From Flavobacterium nackdongense (GTDB taxonomy: Bacteria > Bacteroidota > Bacteroidia > Flavobacteriales > Flavobacteriaceae), in assembly GCF_004355225.1 (NCBI RefSeq), contig NZ_CP037933.1:744001-808000 (forward strand): DNA of 64,000 nucleotides, given 5' to 3'. The notes below the pieces were generated by a model. The model was not told the origin of the DNA. It was given only the letters and a program-made list of their open reading frames with translations, and did not search any database. The position numbers were made by a program, and so were the translations under genes. Positions 1 through 10,630 of this stretch are shown here, in pieces. How positions within the stretch are numbered: position 1 is the stretch's first letter; each line of letters opens with the position of its first letter.

Positions 1-171
1 TAACCGATTAACCATACACCATTTACATTATTCTTAAAATAAAAACCTGATTTTATCGATTTGGACTAATTTACATCTAAATTCAATTAATTATTATTAT
101 ATAAATTCGATATTTAGTGATTTTTTTGCAATATTTGTATCTATCAAATACTATCAAAAAAACACTTCCTT

Positions 172-3100
172 ATGTCCATAAAAATAGCCATTTCACATAA
201 AACAGCTTACAAATTTGATCGAAGTGTAAAATTGTTTCCTCATCTCTTTCGACTTCGTCCAGCCGCCCATTCCAGAACCGTTATCGAAGGCTATTCTTTT
301 AAGATTTATCCCGAAAATCATTTTATCAATTGGCAACAAGACCCTTTCGGCAATTACCAAGCGAGAGTCGTTTTCAACGAAAAATCTACGGAACTCCGGG
401 TGGAAGTGGAAGTGATTGCCAAGCTGAAAGTCATCAATCCGTTTGACTTTTTTGTCGAAGAATACGCCGAAACCTTTCCTTTTTGTTATGAAAATAATTT
501 GTTCAAAGAGTTATTTCCCTATTTAGAAGTAAAAGATACAGGAACGAAATTTGATGCTTTTGTGGCGCAATTGGCTCAGCTAAAGGACTTGAAAACAGTC
601 GATTTTTTGGTGTACGCCAATCAATTGGTATTTCAAACTTTAAGTTACAATATCCGCCTCGAAGTGGGTGTTCAAAGCAGTGAAGAAACCTTGGCGCTCC
701 AAAGCGGTTCCTGTCGTGATTTTGCTTGGTTGTTGGTGCAGGCCTTGCGCAGTATTGGCTTGGCAACTCGATTTGTGTCGGGTTATTTGGTGCAACTGAC
801 TTCGGATGTCAAATCGCTCGATGGGCCGTCGGGTCCCGAAAATGATTTTACCGATTTGCACGCTTGGGTCGAAGTATATTTGCCCGGAGCGGGCTGGATT
901 GGACTCGACCCTACTTCGGGGCTATTTGCCGGCGAAGGTCATATTCCGTTGAGCTGTACGCCCGATTACGAGAGTGCTGCTCCCGTGACGGGTGCTACTG
1001 AAATCTGTCAGGTGGCATTTGAATTTGACAATACGGTCACTCGGATTCACGAAGACCCGAGAGTCACCAAACCCTATACCGAAAAGCAATGGGAAGCCAT
1101 TATGGAGGTGGGTAATGTGGTTGAAAAAGACTTAATCGAAGGCGATGTTCGTTTGACAATGGGGGGCGAACCTACCTTTGTTTCCATCGATGATTTTGAA
1201 TCTCCCGAGTGGAATTCTACTGCCGATGGGCCTTTGAAACGCAAATTGGCTTACGATTTGGCACTCCGACTGAAGGGTCGTTTTGCTCACGGCGGATTGC
1301 TTCATTTTGGTCAGGGCAAATGGTATCCGGGCGAATTGTTTCCGCGTTGGCAATATGCTTTGTATTGGAGAAAAGACGGCTTACCGATGTGGAAAAACGA
1401 TGGTTTGATTGCCAAAGAGGACGGCAAAAAATATACTTTTCACGATGCCGAACGTTTTGCCATTGAACTCACCAAATACTTGGGCATTGACACCAAAAAC
1501 ATCAATCCTACCTATGAAGACCCAATTTACTGGGCTTTGGAAGAAGGAAAATTGCCCGTGAATTTAGACCCGCTAGCAGTTAATCTCAAAGATTCGGTGC
1601 AGCGTCATACGTTGGCTAAATTATTGGAAAAAGGCCTGAACAATCCTTCGGGTTTTGTGTTGCCATTGAAATGGATTCATGAATCCCATCATTGGGTGAG
1701 CTGTGTTTGGGAATTCCGAAGAGGGCAATGCTATTTGATACCTGGGAACTCCCCTATTGGCTTGCGTTTGCCTCTAGAATCCTTGCCCAAAGTGTCTAAA
1801 AACAAAAGAGAGCAACCCATTGCCCGAAGTTTATTCGAAGAATTACCTCCTTTGGGTGATTACCATCAATCTTTGGAAGAACGCTATGGCACTGCATCAG
1901 CAGCTTATAAAGCGACCGTTGCTCCAAAATTAGAAGACGAAAAAGAAGAAGAGCAAGAAAAGGAAGCTTTACTATTTGAAGTAGATACCTTTTCGACGGC
2001 ATTGTGTGTTGAAGAACGGGATGGCATTATCTATGTTTTCTTGCCGCCCACCGATTATCTGGAAACCTATCTCGACCTGATTGCTTCGGTGGAAGCCACT
2101 GCCGAAAAACTACAAATGCCTGTGCGCATTGAAGGTTACCAACCCCAATCCGATTACCGCATCGAGAAAATGATGGTGACTCCAGACCCCGGTGTTATCG
2201 AGGTGAATGTGCATCCTGCCAAGTCTTGGCAAGAAATTGTAGACCACACGACCGCTTTGTATGAAGAAGCTTTTCTGTCGCGATTGGGCACCGACAAATT
2301 TATGGTCGATGGCCGTCATACCGGAACCGGTGGTGGCAATCATGTGACTTTGGGAGCTGCCAAACCCGAGGACAGTCCGCTGTTGCGAAGACCCGATTTG
2401 TTGCGCAGTCTGATTACCTATTGGCAACATCATCCGGTGTTGAGTTATCTTTTTGCCGGGCCTTTTATTGGGCCTACGAGTCAAGCTCCCCGCATTGACG
2501 AAGGTCGTGACGAGCGTTTGTATGAAATGGAAATTGCCTTTGAACAAATTCCGAAAGGCAAGGAACTTCCTTTTTGGATGGTGGATCGCATTTTTAGAAA
2601 TTTACTCACCGACATTACCGGAAATACGCACAGAACCGAGTTTTGCATCGACAAATTGTATTCCCCCGATTCCTCGACAGGAAGATTGGGCATCTTAGAA
2701 CTTCGCGCTTTTGATATGCCGCCTCACAAACATATGAACTTAGTGCAAAACCTATTGGTGCGCGCTTTGGTCGCCAAGTTTTGGAAAAACCCGTACGAGA
2801 AAAAATTAGTACGTTGGGGCACCGAATTGCACGATAAATTCTTGTTGCCTCATTTTGCCTATCTCGATATGATTGATGTCGTCAATGATTTGAAAGAAGC
2901 GGGCTATGATTTTGACATCTCGTGGTTTGACCCGTTTTTTGAATTTAGATATCCGCATCACGGGGGGATTACGGTGGACAATATTCAACTGGAAATCCGT
3001 TTGGGTATTGAGCCTTGGCACGTTTTGGGCGAGGAATTATCGAGTAACGGCACCGCTCGTTTTGTGGATTCTTCCTTGGAACGTTTGCAAGTGAAAGTAT

Positions 3101-3582
3101 CGGGCATCATTCCAGACCGCCATATTTTATTGTGCAAAGGCTGTAGAATTCCGCTACGCAGTACGGGAACCAAAGGCGAATATGTAGCCGGCATTCGGTA
3201 TAAAGCCTGGAATCCGCCTTCGGCCTTGCATCCCAATATAGGGGTGGATGTACCTTTGGTTTTTGATATTGTCGATACTTGGAATAACAAAGTAATTGGG
3301 GGTTGTACTTATTTTGTTTCGCATCCCGGAGGACGAAGTTTCGATACCTATCCGGTGAATAGTTATGAAGCCGAGTCGCGGAAAATCAGTCGTTTTTGGG
3401 ATTTTGGACATACGCCTTCTGCTACCACAGAACAAACTGCGCCTGTTTTTGATACGCCGACGGTTTCGCGGTTTGTGGCTCAGAATAAAACCAATTTAAA
3501 GCCGGATACGCCTATAGAATTGGTTAATCCAGAATATCCGAATACTTTGGATTTAAGGCATTATTGGGTGGCGAAGAAGTAA
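172..3582 (+). CDS. Transglutaminase-like / DUF2126 fusion protein
   Basis: The 1136-residue protein combines two modules. Residues about 1-90 resemble the bacterial transglutaminase N-terminal domain. Residues about 140-260 form the transglutaminase core with a visible Cys-His-Asp triad: C181 in SGSCRDF, H230 in DLHAW, D246 in GLDPTSG. The remaining ~830 residues match the DUF2126 region that often follows this core. Proteins of this type occur with circularly permuted ATP-grasp/alpha-E proteins and are thought to build or cut amide bonds in peptides; the substrate is not known. The partner genes start at 6259 and 8840, after a large repeat array. The start is the first ATG after an AT-rich leader. 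No signal peptide is seen, so it is probably cytoplasmic. The family call is firm; the biochemical role is inferred. Confidence 0.9.
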   Translation: MSIKIAISHKTAYKFDRSVKLFPHLFRLRPAAHSRTVIEGYSFKIYPENHFINWQQDPFGNYQARVVFNEKSTELRVEVEVIAKLKVINPFDFFVEEYAETFPFCYENNLFKELFPYLEVKDTGTKFDAFVAQLAQLKDLKTVDFLVYANQLVFQTLSYNIRLEVGVQSSEETLALQSGSCRDFAWLLVQALRSIGLATRFVSGYLVQLTSDVKSLDGPSGPENDFTDLHAWVEVYLPGAGWIGLDPTSGLFAGEGHIPLSCTPDYESAAPVTGATEICQVAFEFDNTVTRIHEDPRVTKPYTEKQWEAIMEVGNVVEKDLIEGDVRLTMGGEPTFVSIDDFESPEWNSTADGPLKRKLAYDLALRLKGRFAHGGLLHFGQGKWYPGELFPRWQYALYWRKDGLPMWKNDGLIAKEDGKKYTFHDAERFAIELTKYLGIDTKNINPTYEDPIYWALEEGKLPVNLDPLAVNLKDSVQRHTLAKLLEKGLNNPSGFVLPLKWIHESHHWVSCVWEFRRGQCYLIPGNSPIGLRLPLESLPKVSKNKREQPIARSLFEELPPLGDYHQSLEERYGTASAAYKATVAPKLEDEKEEEQEKEALLFEVDTFSTALCVEERDGIIYVFLPPTDYLETYLDLIASVEATAEKLQMPVRIEGYQPQSDYRIEKMMVTPDPGVIEVNVHPAKSWQEIVDHTTALYEEAFLSRLGTDKFMVDGRHTGTGGGNHVTLGAAKPEDSPLLRRPDLLRSLITYWQHHPVLSYLFAGPFIGPTSQAPRIDEGRDERLYEMEIAFEQIPKGKELPFWMVDRIFRNLLTDITGNTHRTEFCIDKLYSPDSSTGRLGILELRAFDMPPHKHMNLVQNLLVRALVAKFWKNPYEKKLVRWGTELHDKFLLPHFAYLDMIDVVNDLKEAGYDFDISWFDPFFEFRYPHHGGITVDNIQLEIRLGIEPWHVLGEELSSNGTARFVDSSLERLQVKVSGIIPDRHILLCKGCRIPLRSTGTKGEYVAGIRYKAWNPPSALHPNIGVDVPLVFDIVDTWNNKVIGGCTYFVSHPGGRSFDTYPVNSYEAESRKISRFWDFGHTPSATTEQTAPVFDTPTVSRFVAQNKTNLKPDTPIELVNPEYPNTLDLRHYWVAKK

Positions 3583-3588
3583 CTGTTT

Positions 3589-5660
3589 GGGCCACAGATG
3601 GCACAGATTGAAACGGATTAAAAGTATAATTCCGCTAGAGATAATTTAAAAAAAATGAAACGCATAGAAACATAGATTGTATAACTATTGAAAAGGCGTT
3701 TCACTTTGTTTGAGCAAAACATAGATTGGAATTGAGCAATTATAAATGAATTAAAAAGTTGGGCCACGGATGGCACAGATGGAAACGGATTGAAAGTATA
3801 ATTCCGCTAGAGATAATTTAAAAAAAATGAAACGCATAGAAACATAGATTGTATAACTATTGAAAAGGCGTTTCACTTTGTTTGAGCAAAACATAGATTG
3901 GAATTGAGCAATTATCAATGAATTAAAAAGTTGGGCCACAGATGGCACAGATTGAAACGGATTGAAAGTATAATTCCGCTAGAGATAATTTAAAAAAAAT
4001 GAAACGCATAGAAACATAGATTGTATAACTATTGAAAAGGCGTTTCACTTTGTTTGAGCAAAACATAGATTGGAATTGAGCAATTATCAATGAATTAAAA
4101 AGTTGGGCCACAGATGGCACAGATGGAAACGGATTGAAAGTATAATTCCGCTAGAGATAATTTAAAAAAAATGAAACGCATAGAAACATAGATTGTATAA
4201 CTATTGAAAAGGCGTTTCACTTTGTTTGAGCAAAACATAGATTGGAATTGAGCAATTATCAATGAATTAAAAAGTTGGGCCGCAGATGGCACAGATTGAA
4301 ACGGATTGAAAGTATAATTCCGCTAGAGATAATTTAAAAAAAATGAAACGCATAGAAACATAGATTGTATAACTATTGAAAAGGCGTTTCACTTTGTTTG
4401 AGCAAAACATAGATTGGAATTGAGCAATTATCAATGAATTAAAAAGTTGGGCCACAGATGGCACAGATGGAAACGGATTGAAAGTATAATTCCGCTAGAG
4501 ATAATTTAAAAAAAATGAAACGCATAGAAACATAGATTGTATAACTATTGAAAAGGCGTTACACTTTTTTTGAGCAAAACATAGATTGGAATTGAGCAAT
4601 TATCAATGAATTAAAAAGTTGGGCCACAGATGGCACAGATTGAAACGGATTAAAAGTATAATTCCGCTAGAGATAATTTAAAAAAAATGAAACGCATAGA
4701 AACATAGATTGTATAACTATTGAAAAGGCGTTTCACTTTGTTTGAGCAAAACATAGATTGGAATTGAGCAATTATCAATGAATTAAAAAGTTGGGCCACA
4801 GATGGCACAGATTGAAACGGATTAAAAGTATAATTCCACTAGAGATAATTTAAAAAAAATGAAACGCATAGAAACATAGATTGTATAACTATTGAAAAGG
4901 CGTTTCACTTTGTTTGAGCAAAACATAGATCGGAATTGAGCAATTATAAGTGGTTTAAAAAGTTTGGACACGGATGGCACAGATAGAAACGGATTAAAAG
5001 TATAATTCCGCTAGAGATAATTTAAAAAATATGAAACGCATAGAAACATAGATTGTATAACTATTGAAAAGGCGTTTCACTTTGTTTGAGCAAAACATAG
5101 ATTGGAATTGAGCAATTATAAATGAATTAAAAAGTTGGGCCACAGATGGCACAGATAGAAACGGATTAAAAGTATAATTCCGCTAGAGATAATTTAAAAA
5201 AAATGAAACGCATAGAAACATAGATTGTATAACTATTGAAAAGGCGTTTCACTTTGTTTGAGCAAAACATAGATTGGAATTGAGCAATTATAAGTGGTTT
5301 AAAAAGTTGGGCCACGGATGGCACAGATTGAAACGGATTGAAAGTATAATTCCGCTAGAGATAATTTAAAAAAAATGAAACGCATAGAAACATAGATTGT
5401 ATAACTATTGAAAAGGCGTTTCACTTTGTTTGAGCAAAACATAGATTGGAATTGAGCAATTATCAATGAATTAAAAAGTTGGGCCACAGATGGCACAGAT
5501 AGAAACGGATTGAAAGTATAATTCCGCTAGAGATAATTTAAAAAAAATGAAACGCATAGAAACATAGATTGTATAACTATTGAAAAGGCGTTTCACTTTG
5601 TTTGAGCAAAACATAGATTGGAATTGAGCAATTATAAGTGGTTTAAAAAGTTTGGACACG
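3589..5660. repeat. Tandem array, 12 copies of a 172-bp unit
   Basis: Twelve full copies follow one another with an exact 172-bp period; GGGCC-type landmarks fall at 3589, 3761, 3933 and so on to 5481, and a 13th partial copy starts near 5653. Copies differ only by scattered substitutions (for example cacagat/cacggat), with no length change. Each unit contains the inverted arms GAAACGC and GCGTTTC about 35 bases apart, and a segment shared with dispersed repeats near 10.8, 12.5 and 29.3 kb. The unit is not a multiple of three, so no reading frame crosses the array; the repeated 65-codon frames on the minus strand are by-products. It lies between two genes that normally belong to one operon. 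Confidence 0.97.
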
Positions 5661-5684
5661 GATTGAAGAATGGTGGACCTGACA

Positions 5685-5847
5685 GGTTGAAACGAAACAT
5701 ATCAATTTAAACCATTAAGGCAGTTAAGGAAATTAAGTTTGTGAGGCTTGTATAATGAAATAAATATGAAACGCAGTTTGAAAATCTGGCTGGTTGAAAC
5801 GAAACATATCAATTTAAACCATTAAGGCAGTTAAGGAAATTAAGTTT
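5685..5847. repeat. Pair of 56-bp direct repeats
   Basis: A 56-base sequence beginning ggttgaaacgaaacat occurs at 5685-5740 and again at 5792-5847, essentially identical. It contains aaccattaagg and is related to the inverted sequence near 43.2 kb. It is a short dispersed repeat with no coding content. Confidence 0.85.
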
Positions 5848-6258
5848 AGTTGTTTGGCATTTCGACGAAGGAAACCAAAACGAACAAATTTATTTTTTAA
5901 CAAATGCTGTAAATAGTAGAATTCAGCAGATAGCAACACCTTATGAAAACACACCCCTAACCCCTCTGAAGAGGGGAATTAAAAGTGCTAACATTCAAAA
6001 ACCGGCCTTTTATATTGCTTTTTTTACCATTAAAATTATATCTTAGGATGACTGAAGAGAAAAAATTTCATTAATAGGGTTCTCGATACATTTTTTGCTG
6101 CGTTTCTCTCCACAAAAAACACTCAAACTGACGCTTAGATGTAATGGTGCCCAACGGGTTGCATAAAAAAGTTGTAAAGGAGATCGTTTATTTAATTGTA
6201 GTTTGCATTAAAAATAGTATTTTGCAAGATTAAATATGTAATTCATTCCAAACCAAAA
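5848..6258. other. Intergenic region with repeat remnants
   Basis: No gene is seen. A CCCCTCT/AGAGGGG hairpin lies near 5950-5970, and a partial copy of the ttctcgataca palindromic repeat lies near 6079-6140 (compare 14.2-15.7 kb). The final 60 bases are AT-rich and should hold the promoter of the next gene, but no convincing -33/-7 pair was found. Confidence 0.6.
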
Positions 6259-8850
6259 ATGATTCAAGATATTACATTGGGATTGCTCCAAGCTTATAAA
6301 GAAAGTATCAATTCGTACGACGAGGTGCTTGACCAAAATGGCCAAATAAAGCCGTATTGGCAGGGACTTTTCGATACTTTAGAATCTATTGGCATCGATG
6401 AATTGAAATTGCGTAACGAAGAAATTATAAAAAAGTTAAAAGAAAACGGCGTTACGTATAATGTGTATGATTCGAATAAAGAGTCGAATCGCGCTTGGAA
6501 ATTGGACCCTATACCTTTTCTCCTTCACGAATCGGAATGGAAAACCATTGAAGAAGGTTTAAAACAAAGGGCTCGCTTATTGGATTTAATCCTGAAAGAT
6601 CTTTATGGCCCTCAAACCCTCATCAAAAACGGAATTATCCCTGCCGAATTGGTTTTTGACAATTCTGGTTTTCTCTTACCTTGTTTCGACATTCGACAAA
6701 AACACGACAAACATTTACTCAATTATGCGGTAGATTTAGCCCGTGGCCCCGACGGGAAAATGTGGCTCTTGGACAATCGAACCCAAGCTCCTTCAGGTGC
6801 AGGTTATGCCTTGGAGAATCGAATTGTAATGAGTAAAATTTTCCCTGAACTCAATAAAAAAATATACCGAAAACGACTTTCGCCCTATTTTAGTCAATTT
6901 CAACAAACAGTGGACGCTATTGGAAGCAATAGCAATGAAAATCCAAATGTGGTTTTCTTGACTCCAGGTCCTGGAAATGAAACCTATTTTGAACACGTTT
7001 ATATTTCCTCCTACCTAGGTTATACTTTAGTGCAAGGCAATGATTTGTTGGTGCGCGATGGTTTTGTTTGGCTTAAATCGATAGACCAATTGGAGCGTGT
7101 AGATGTCATCATCAAACGATTGGATGACAATTGGTGCGATCCATTGGAATTACGTCGCGATTCTTTGTTGGGAATTCCAGGTCTGTTACAAGTCATTCGC
7201 TTGGGAAATGTGGCTGTGGTCAATCCACCCGGAACCAGTATTTTAGAGAATTACGGTTTGATGGCCTTTATGCAAAATGCCTGTAAGTTTCTTTTAAAAG
7301 AACCTTTATTGATGTCATCAGTAGCCACTTGGTGGTGCGGACAAACCAAAGAATTGCATTTTGTTCTTGAAAATTTATCCAAGTTAATCATCAAGAAAAC
7401 CAATAGAAAACAAGGTTTTAGGTCTATTTATGGCCGCGCTTTGACTGAAGAGGAACTCGAGAACTTGAAGCAATTGATTCTAAAAAATCCCAAAGATTTT
7501 GTTGCCCAAGAAGAAGTCAGTTTGAGCACCACCCCCGCCTTTATCAATGGCGTAATCGAACCCCGATTTGCTGCATTACGCGCTTTTTTGATTGCAGACG
7601 GCGAAGATTACAAAGTGATGCAAGGAGGACTAACACGAAGTTCTGCTATCAAAGGGAAATTTGAAATATCCAACCGTTTTGGAGGAATCTCCAAAGACAC
7701 TTGGATTATTTCGGATACGCCAATCGAATACCAAGAAAGAACTTTTGAACGCAAATACACCAACAATCAGCTAAAAAATTCTTTGACCAGCCGTAATGCC
7801 GAGAACTTATTTTGGGTAGGACGATTGTGCGAAAGAACGATGGCGTTGCGAAGCTTTTTGAAAATTATTCTCAATAGGCTCAACGAAAACGTGACCAAAC
7901 ACGGCAATACACAACCGGAGTTTTTGGTCGTTTTATTGAAATCGCTGACCCATTTAACCCAAACCTACCCAGGATTTGTGGGCAAAGAAGCCAAAGAGGG
8001 AGAAGTATTTGATAATGAAGCCATTTTTGAAGACCCTATTGCCGAATTGCTGCTTTTGATTAATGATCCTAAAAAAGTAGGCTCCGTGGTGTACAACATT
8101 CAATCGCTGTTGAACACCATCAATCAAGTAAGTGAAAAATGGAATCACGATACGCGCCGCATTATCAACTTGGTCGAAGACAGCCTTTTTGCGCTGAAAA
8201 ACACCAATACCAATAACATCAACTATGTCAATCACGGTTTAGATAAATTACACATTCGTCTGTTTTCGTTTTATGGCAACATCTACGAAACCTTGCCCAG
8301 AGACAATGGTTTTTATTTGTTGGAATCGGGGAAAAATGTGGAACGCATTTTATCTTTGATTTCCGTTTTTCGCTCGACCTTGAATTTCAAAAAAAATGAG
8401 GAAGAAGAGGCATTTCTGATGGAAGCCATTTTAGAAAACCATCATTTATTGGCACAATACCGCAATATTTACAAATCGCATTTGAGTCTGAAAGCCGTAA
8501 TCAATATGGTGTTTTTAGAAAAAAACTTGCCTTTTACCCTTTCCTTTTTATTAGATACTTTGACGGAATACTTGTCAAAATTACCTAAAACCAACGACCC
8601 CAATCGCTTGAGTATAGCCGAAAAATCAGTTTTGGAAGCCAGCACTATTGTCGAGCTCATCGATGCCGATAGTCTGATCAAAGAGGATGAACTCACGATG
8701 TTTCGTCCTGAATTGGACGCTACTTTGGCTCGGGTTTTTGAATTGATTTGTAATGTATCCAACAATTTAGCGAGTTTGTATTTTAACCATTCGGTGATGC
8801 AACATTCTGTTTTTGACACCCTTGAAAATATAGAAACTGATGAAATATAG
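6259..8850 (+). CDS. Circularly permuted ATP-grasp and alpha-E domain protein
   Basis: The 863-residue protein joins a circularly permuted type 2 ATP-grasp domain (about residues 70-480, formerly DUF404/DUF407) to an alpha-E domain (about residues 510-850). The alpha-E part begins with the typical sequence RNAENLFWVGRLCERT. ATP-grasp enzymes form amide bonds through acyl-phosphates, and this family is predicted to ligate amino acids or peptides. The gene overlaps the next one (transglutaminase) by 11 bases, which indicates translational coupling and a joint pathway. The start is the ATG at 6259, after an AT-rich leader. It sits 2.7 kb from the DUF2126 gene because of the inserted repeat array. 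The family call is confident; the product is unknown. Confidence 0.92.
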   Translation: MIQDITLGLLQAYKESINSYDEVLDQNGQIKPYWQGLFDTLESIGIDELKLRNEEIIKKLKENGVTYNVYDSNKESNRAWKLDPIPFLLHESEWKTIEEGLKQRARLLDLILKDLYGPQTLIKNGIIPAELVFDNSGFLLPCFDIRQKHDKHLLNYAVDLARGPDGKMWLLDNRTQAPSGAGYALENRIVMSKIFPELNKKIYRKRLSPYFSQFQQTVDAIGSNSNENPNVVFLTPGPGNETYFEHVYISSYLGYTLVQGNDLLVRDGFVWLKSIDQLERVDVIIKRLDDNWCDPLELRRDSLLGIPGLLQVIRLGNVAVVNPPGTSILENYGLMAFMQNACKFLLKEPLLMSSVATWWCGQTKELHFVLENLSKLIIKKTNRKQGFRSIYGRALTEEELENLKQLILKNPKDFVAQEEVSLSTTPAFINGVIEPRFAALRAFLIADGEDYKVMQGGLTRSSAIKGKFEISNRFGGISKDTWIISDTPIEYQERTFERKYTNNQLKNSLTSRNAENLFWVGRLCERTMALRSFLKIILNRLNENVTKHGNTQPEFLVVLLKSLTHLTQTYPGFVGKEAKEGEVFDNEAIFEDPIAELLLLINDPKKVGSVVYNIQSLLNTINQVSEKWNHDTRRIINLVEDSLFALKNTNTNNINYVNHGLDKLHIRLFSFYGNIYETLPRDNGFYLLESGKNVERILSLISVFRSTLNFKKNEEEEAFLMEAILENHHLLAQYRNIYKSHLSLKAVINMVFLEKNLPFTLSFLLDTLTEYLSKLPKTNDPNRLSIAEKSVLEASTIVELIDADSLIKEDELTMFRPELDATLARVFELICNVSNNLASLYFNHSVMQHSVFDTLENIETDEI

Positions 8851-9709
8851 ATTAAAACATCAAACCCTGTATACTTACGTCAATGAAGTTCACAATTATC
8901 AAAGCATATTGTGTCTTCAACCCCGAAATTCGGGCAACCAAATTTGCCGCAATTTCAAGATCGATATTGAACCTAAACCTTCTAAAATATACTCCCGGAC
9001 TGATTATTTTGGGAACATTCAACATTATTTTTCGCTACACGAATCACACAAATCACTCAAAGTAACCGTTTCGAGTGAAGTGGAAGTATTGCATAACGCG
9101 GTGCAGCTTTTTAATACCATAACTTGTGCAGAAGCTAGACTTAAATTCCAAACCGATTTGAAACTCAAAAATGAGGTTTTACAATACCAATTACCCAGTC
9201 AATACATCAGTTGGGACGACGAAATTAAAGCTTTTGCCGAAACCTGTCTGATTCCTGAAAAGTCACTTTTTGAATCCGTTTTAGATTTAATTAAAAAAAT
9301 ATATACCGAGTTCCAATTCAAATCAGGTTCTACCAATGTGAATACCCCACTGAAGACGGTACTTAAGGAACGTAAAGGCGTTTGTCAGGATTTCTCTCAT
9401 TTGGCGATTGCCAGTTTGCGAAGTGTGGGGATTCCCGCCAAATATGTCAGCGGTTATATCGAAACCCTACCGCCAAAAGGCAAACCCAAACTAGAAGGTT
9501 CTGATGCCTCCCACGCCTGGATATCGGTTTACATTCCTGAAATGGGCTGGTGCGAATTTGACCCCACCAACAATATGATTCCGCAGCAACGCCATATTGT
9601 AACGGCTTATGGTCGAGACTTTGCCGATTTATCGCCTCTGAAAGGAATTATTTTTAGCTCTGGCGAGCATAAAGTAAAAGTTGAAGTCGATGTGATACCT
9701 GTTCAATAA
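8840..9709 (+). CDS. Transglutaminase-like cysteine protease family protein
   Basis: The 289-residue protein has a bacterial transglutaminase N-terminal region (residues 1-100) and a transglutaminase core. The triad can be read as C182 (KGVCQDF), H225 (SHAW) and D241 (EFDPTNN). Its length is usual for the stand-alone family. It overlaps the ATP-grasp/alpha-E gene by 11 bases, so the two are almost certainly translated from one message. In related clusters this enzyme is thought to hydrolyse or transfer the amide bonds made by the ATP-grasp partner. No signal peptide is visible. It is distinct from the first transglutaminase at 172-3582, which has the long DUF2126 extension. Confidence 0.92.
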   Translation: MKYRLKHQTLYTYVNEVHNYQSILCLQPRNSGNQICRNFKIDIEPKPSKIYSRTDYFGNIQHYFSLHESHKSLKVTVSSEVEVLHNAVQLFNTITCAEARLKFQTDLKLKNEVLQYQLPSQYISWDDEIKAFAETCLIPEKSLFESVLDLIKKIYTEFQFKSGSTNVNTPLKTVLKERKGVCQDFSHLAIASLRSVGIPAKYVSGYIETLPPKGKPKLEGSDASHAWISVYIPEMGWCEFDPTNNMIPQQRHIVTAYGRDFADLSPLKGIIFSSGEHKVKVEVDVIPVQ

Positions 9710-9778
9710 TTAAGATAATTAAATAGCATCAAAAGAAAACATCCCCTTTTAACGGCTCGCAAAGCTTCAGTAATCGAT

Positions 9779-10630
9779 TTGGATACAGCTAACGCTTTGT
9801 TTGCTGCTATTTTGAAATCAGACATTCCGTTTGGTTATCAGCAAGCCAATTGTCACAATATCACGCATTATATCAGTTTATTGTTAGCATCAAAAGGATA
9901 TCAATGTGCCAAGATTTGGGCCTTTGCCCCAGTAGTTTATTCCTCTTCAAGCAGTAAACTCATTTCCTTTGCCGACAAAAAAAACATATCTCCCGGGGGC
10001 AGAATAGATTGGGGCTTTCACGTGGCTCCTATACTTCAAGTACGTATTGGCACAAAAGTCCGTAAAATGGTCATAGATCCCGGTTTATTTCCGAAAAGTC
10101 CAGTACGCTATCGCACTTGGCTAGCCAAACTCAAAACCCGAAAACTGATCTACCTGATTATGGATTCGGAATGGTATTTATTCAATTCGTCGATGATTCC
10201 CAATTCGCAATTGAGTCCCGATTACAATGAAATCCAACCAAATGTCAAATTGCCTGATTGGTTTGCGGATAAACTGATTACCGATTTTTTCAAATACGAA
10301 GACGATTGTTTGGAACAGCATTGGATCGAAAAAGGACTTGCCATAAACGAAACAGCATTAGCCTTTTATGAATCAGAGGTTAAACACTTACTTCACTCGA
10401 AAGTGAATCACGAATTAGTCGAAGATTATAAAATGTTGTCGGGAAATGTATTCAATTTCGAAACAGTTTTCAGAGATCAGAACTGGAATTATGAAATGAA
10501 TGAAGACTTTCAATTCAGGCATCAAGCTATTATTGCCAAATACCGAGAAATTTACGAAGCTACCCTTAAAAAATGGCAGGCATCAGTAGCCGCATTACTG
10601 ATCGCTGCCCCAAAAAAACGGAAGAAATAA
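9779..10630 (+). CDS. Protein-glutaminase-like deamidase domain protein
   Basis: The visible frame gives 283 residues with the hallmarks of the protein-glutaminase (glutamine deamidase) fold known from Chryseobacterium: a Cys near CH (C25-H26), a WGFHVAP segment (H81) and IDPGLF (D100), forming a plausible Cys-His-Asp triad. Such enzymes convert protein glutamine side chains to glutamate. The frame starts with TTG at 9779, but it stays open upstream to 9719 and the extra codons (KASVIDL) continue the family's N-terminal helix, so the true start is probably further upstream or the 5' end is damaged. No ATG exists in the extension. The gene begins within 10-70 bases of the transglutaminase stop, so co-transcription is likely. 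No signal peptide is seen. The C-terminal ~130 residues are unassigned. Confidence 0.72.
   Translation: MDTANALFAAILKSDIPFGYQQANCHNITHYISLLLASKGYQCAKIWAFAPVVYSSSSSKLISFADKKNISPGGRIDWGFHVAPILQVRIGTKVRKMVIDPGLFPKSPVRYRTWLAKLKTRKLIYLIMDSEWYLFNSSMIPNSQLSPDYNEIQPNVKLPDWFADKLITDFFKYEDDCLEQHWIEKGLAINETALAFYESEVKHLLHSKVNHELVEDYKMLSGNVFNFETVFRDQNWNYEMNEDFQFRHQAIIAKYREIYEATLKKWQASVAALLIAAPKKRKK

Noticed and set aside
2110..2547. 145-codon minus-strand frame inside the DUF2126 gene
   Set aside because: It lies wholly opposite a well-supported gene and has no family features.
3751..5659. Repeated 65-codon minus-strand frames
   Set aside because: They are the same frame recurring every 172 bases in the tandem repeat; no gene features, and the coding potential follows from the repeat.
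3589..5660. Possible CRISPR array
   Set aside because: The unit is 172 bases with no short repeat plus unique spacer pattern, and no cas genes are present.
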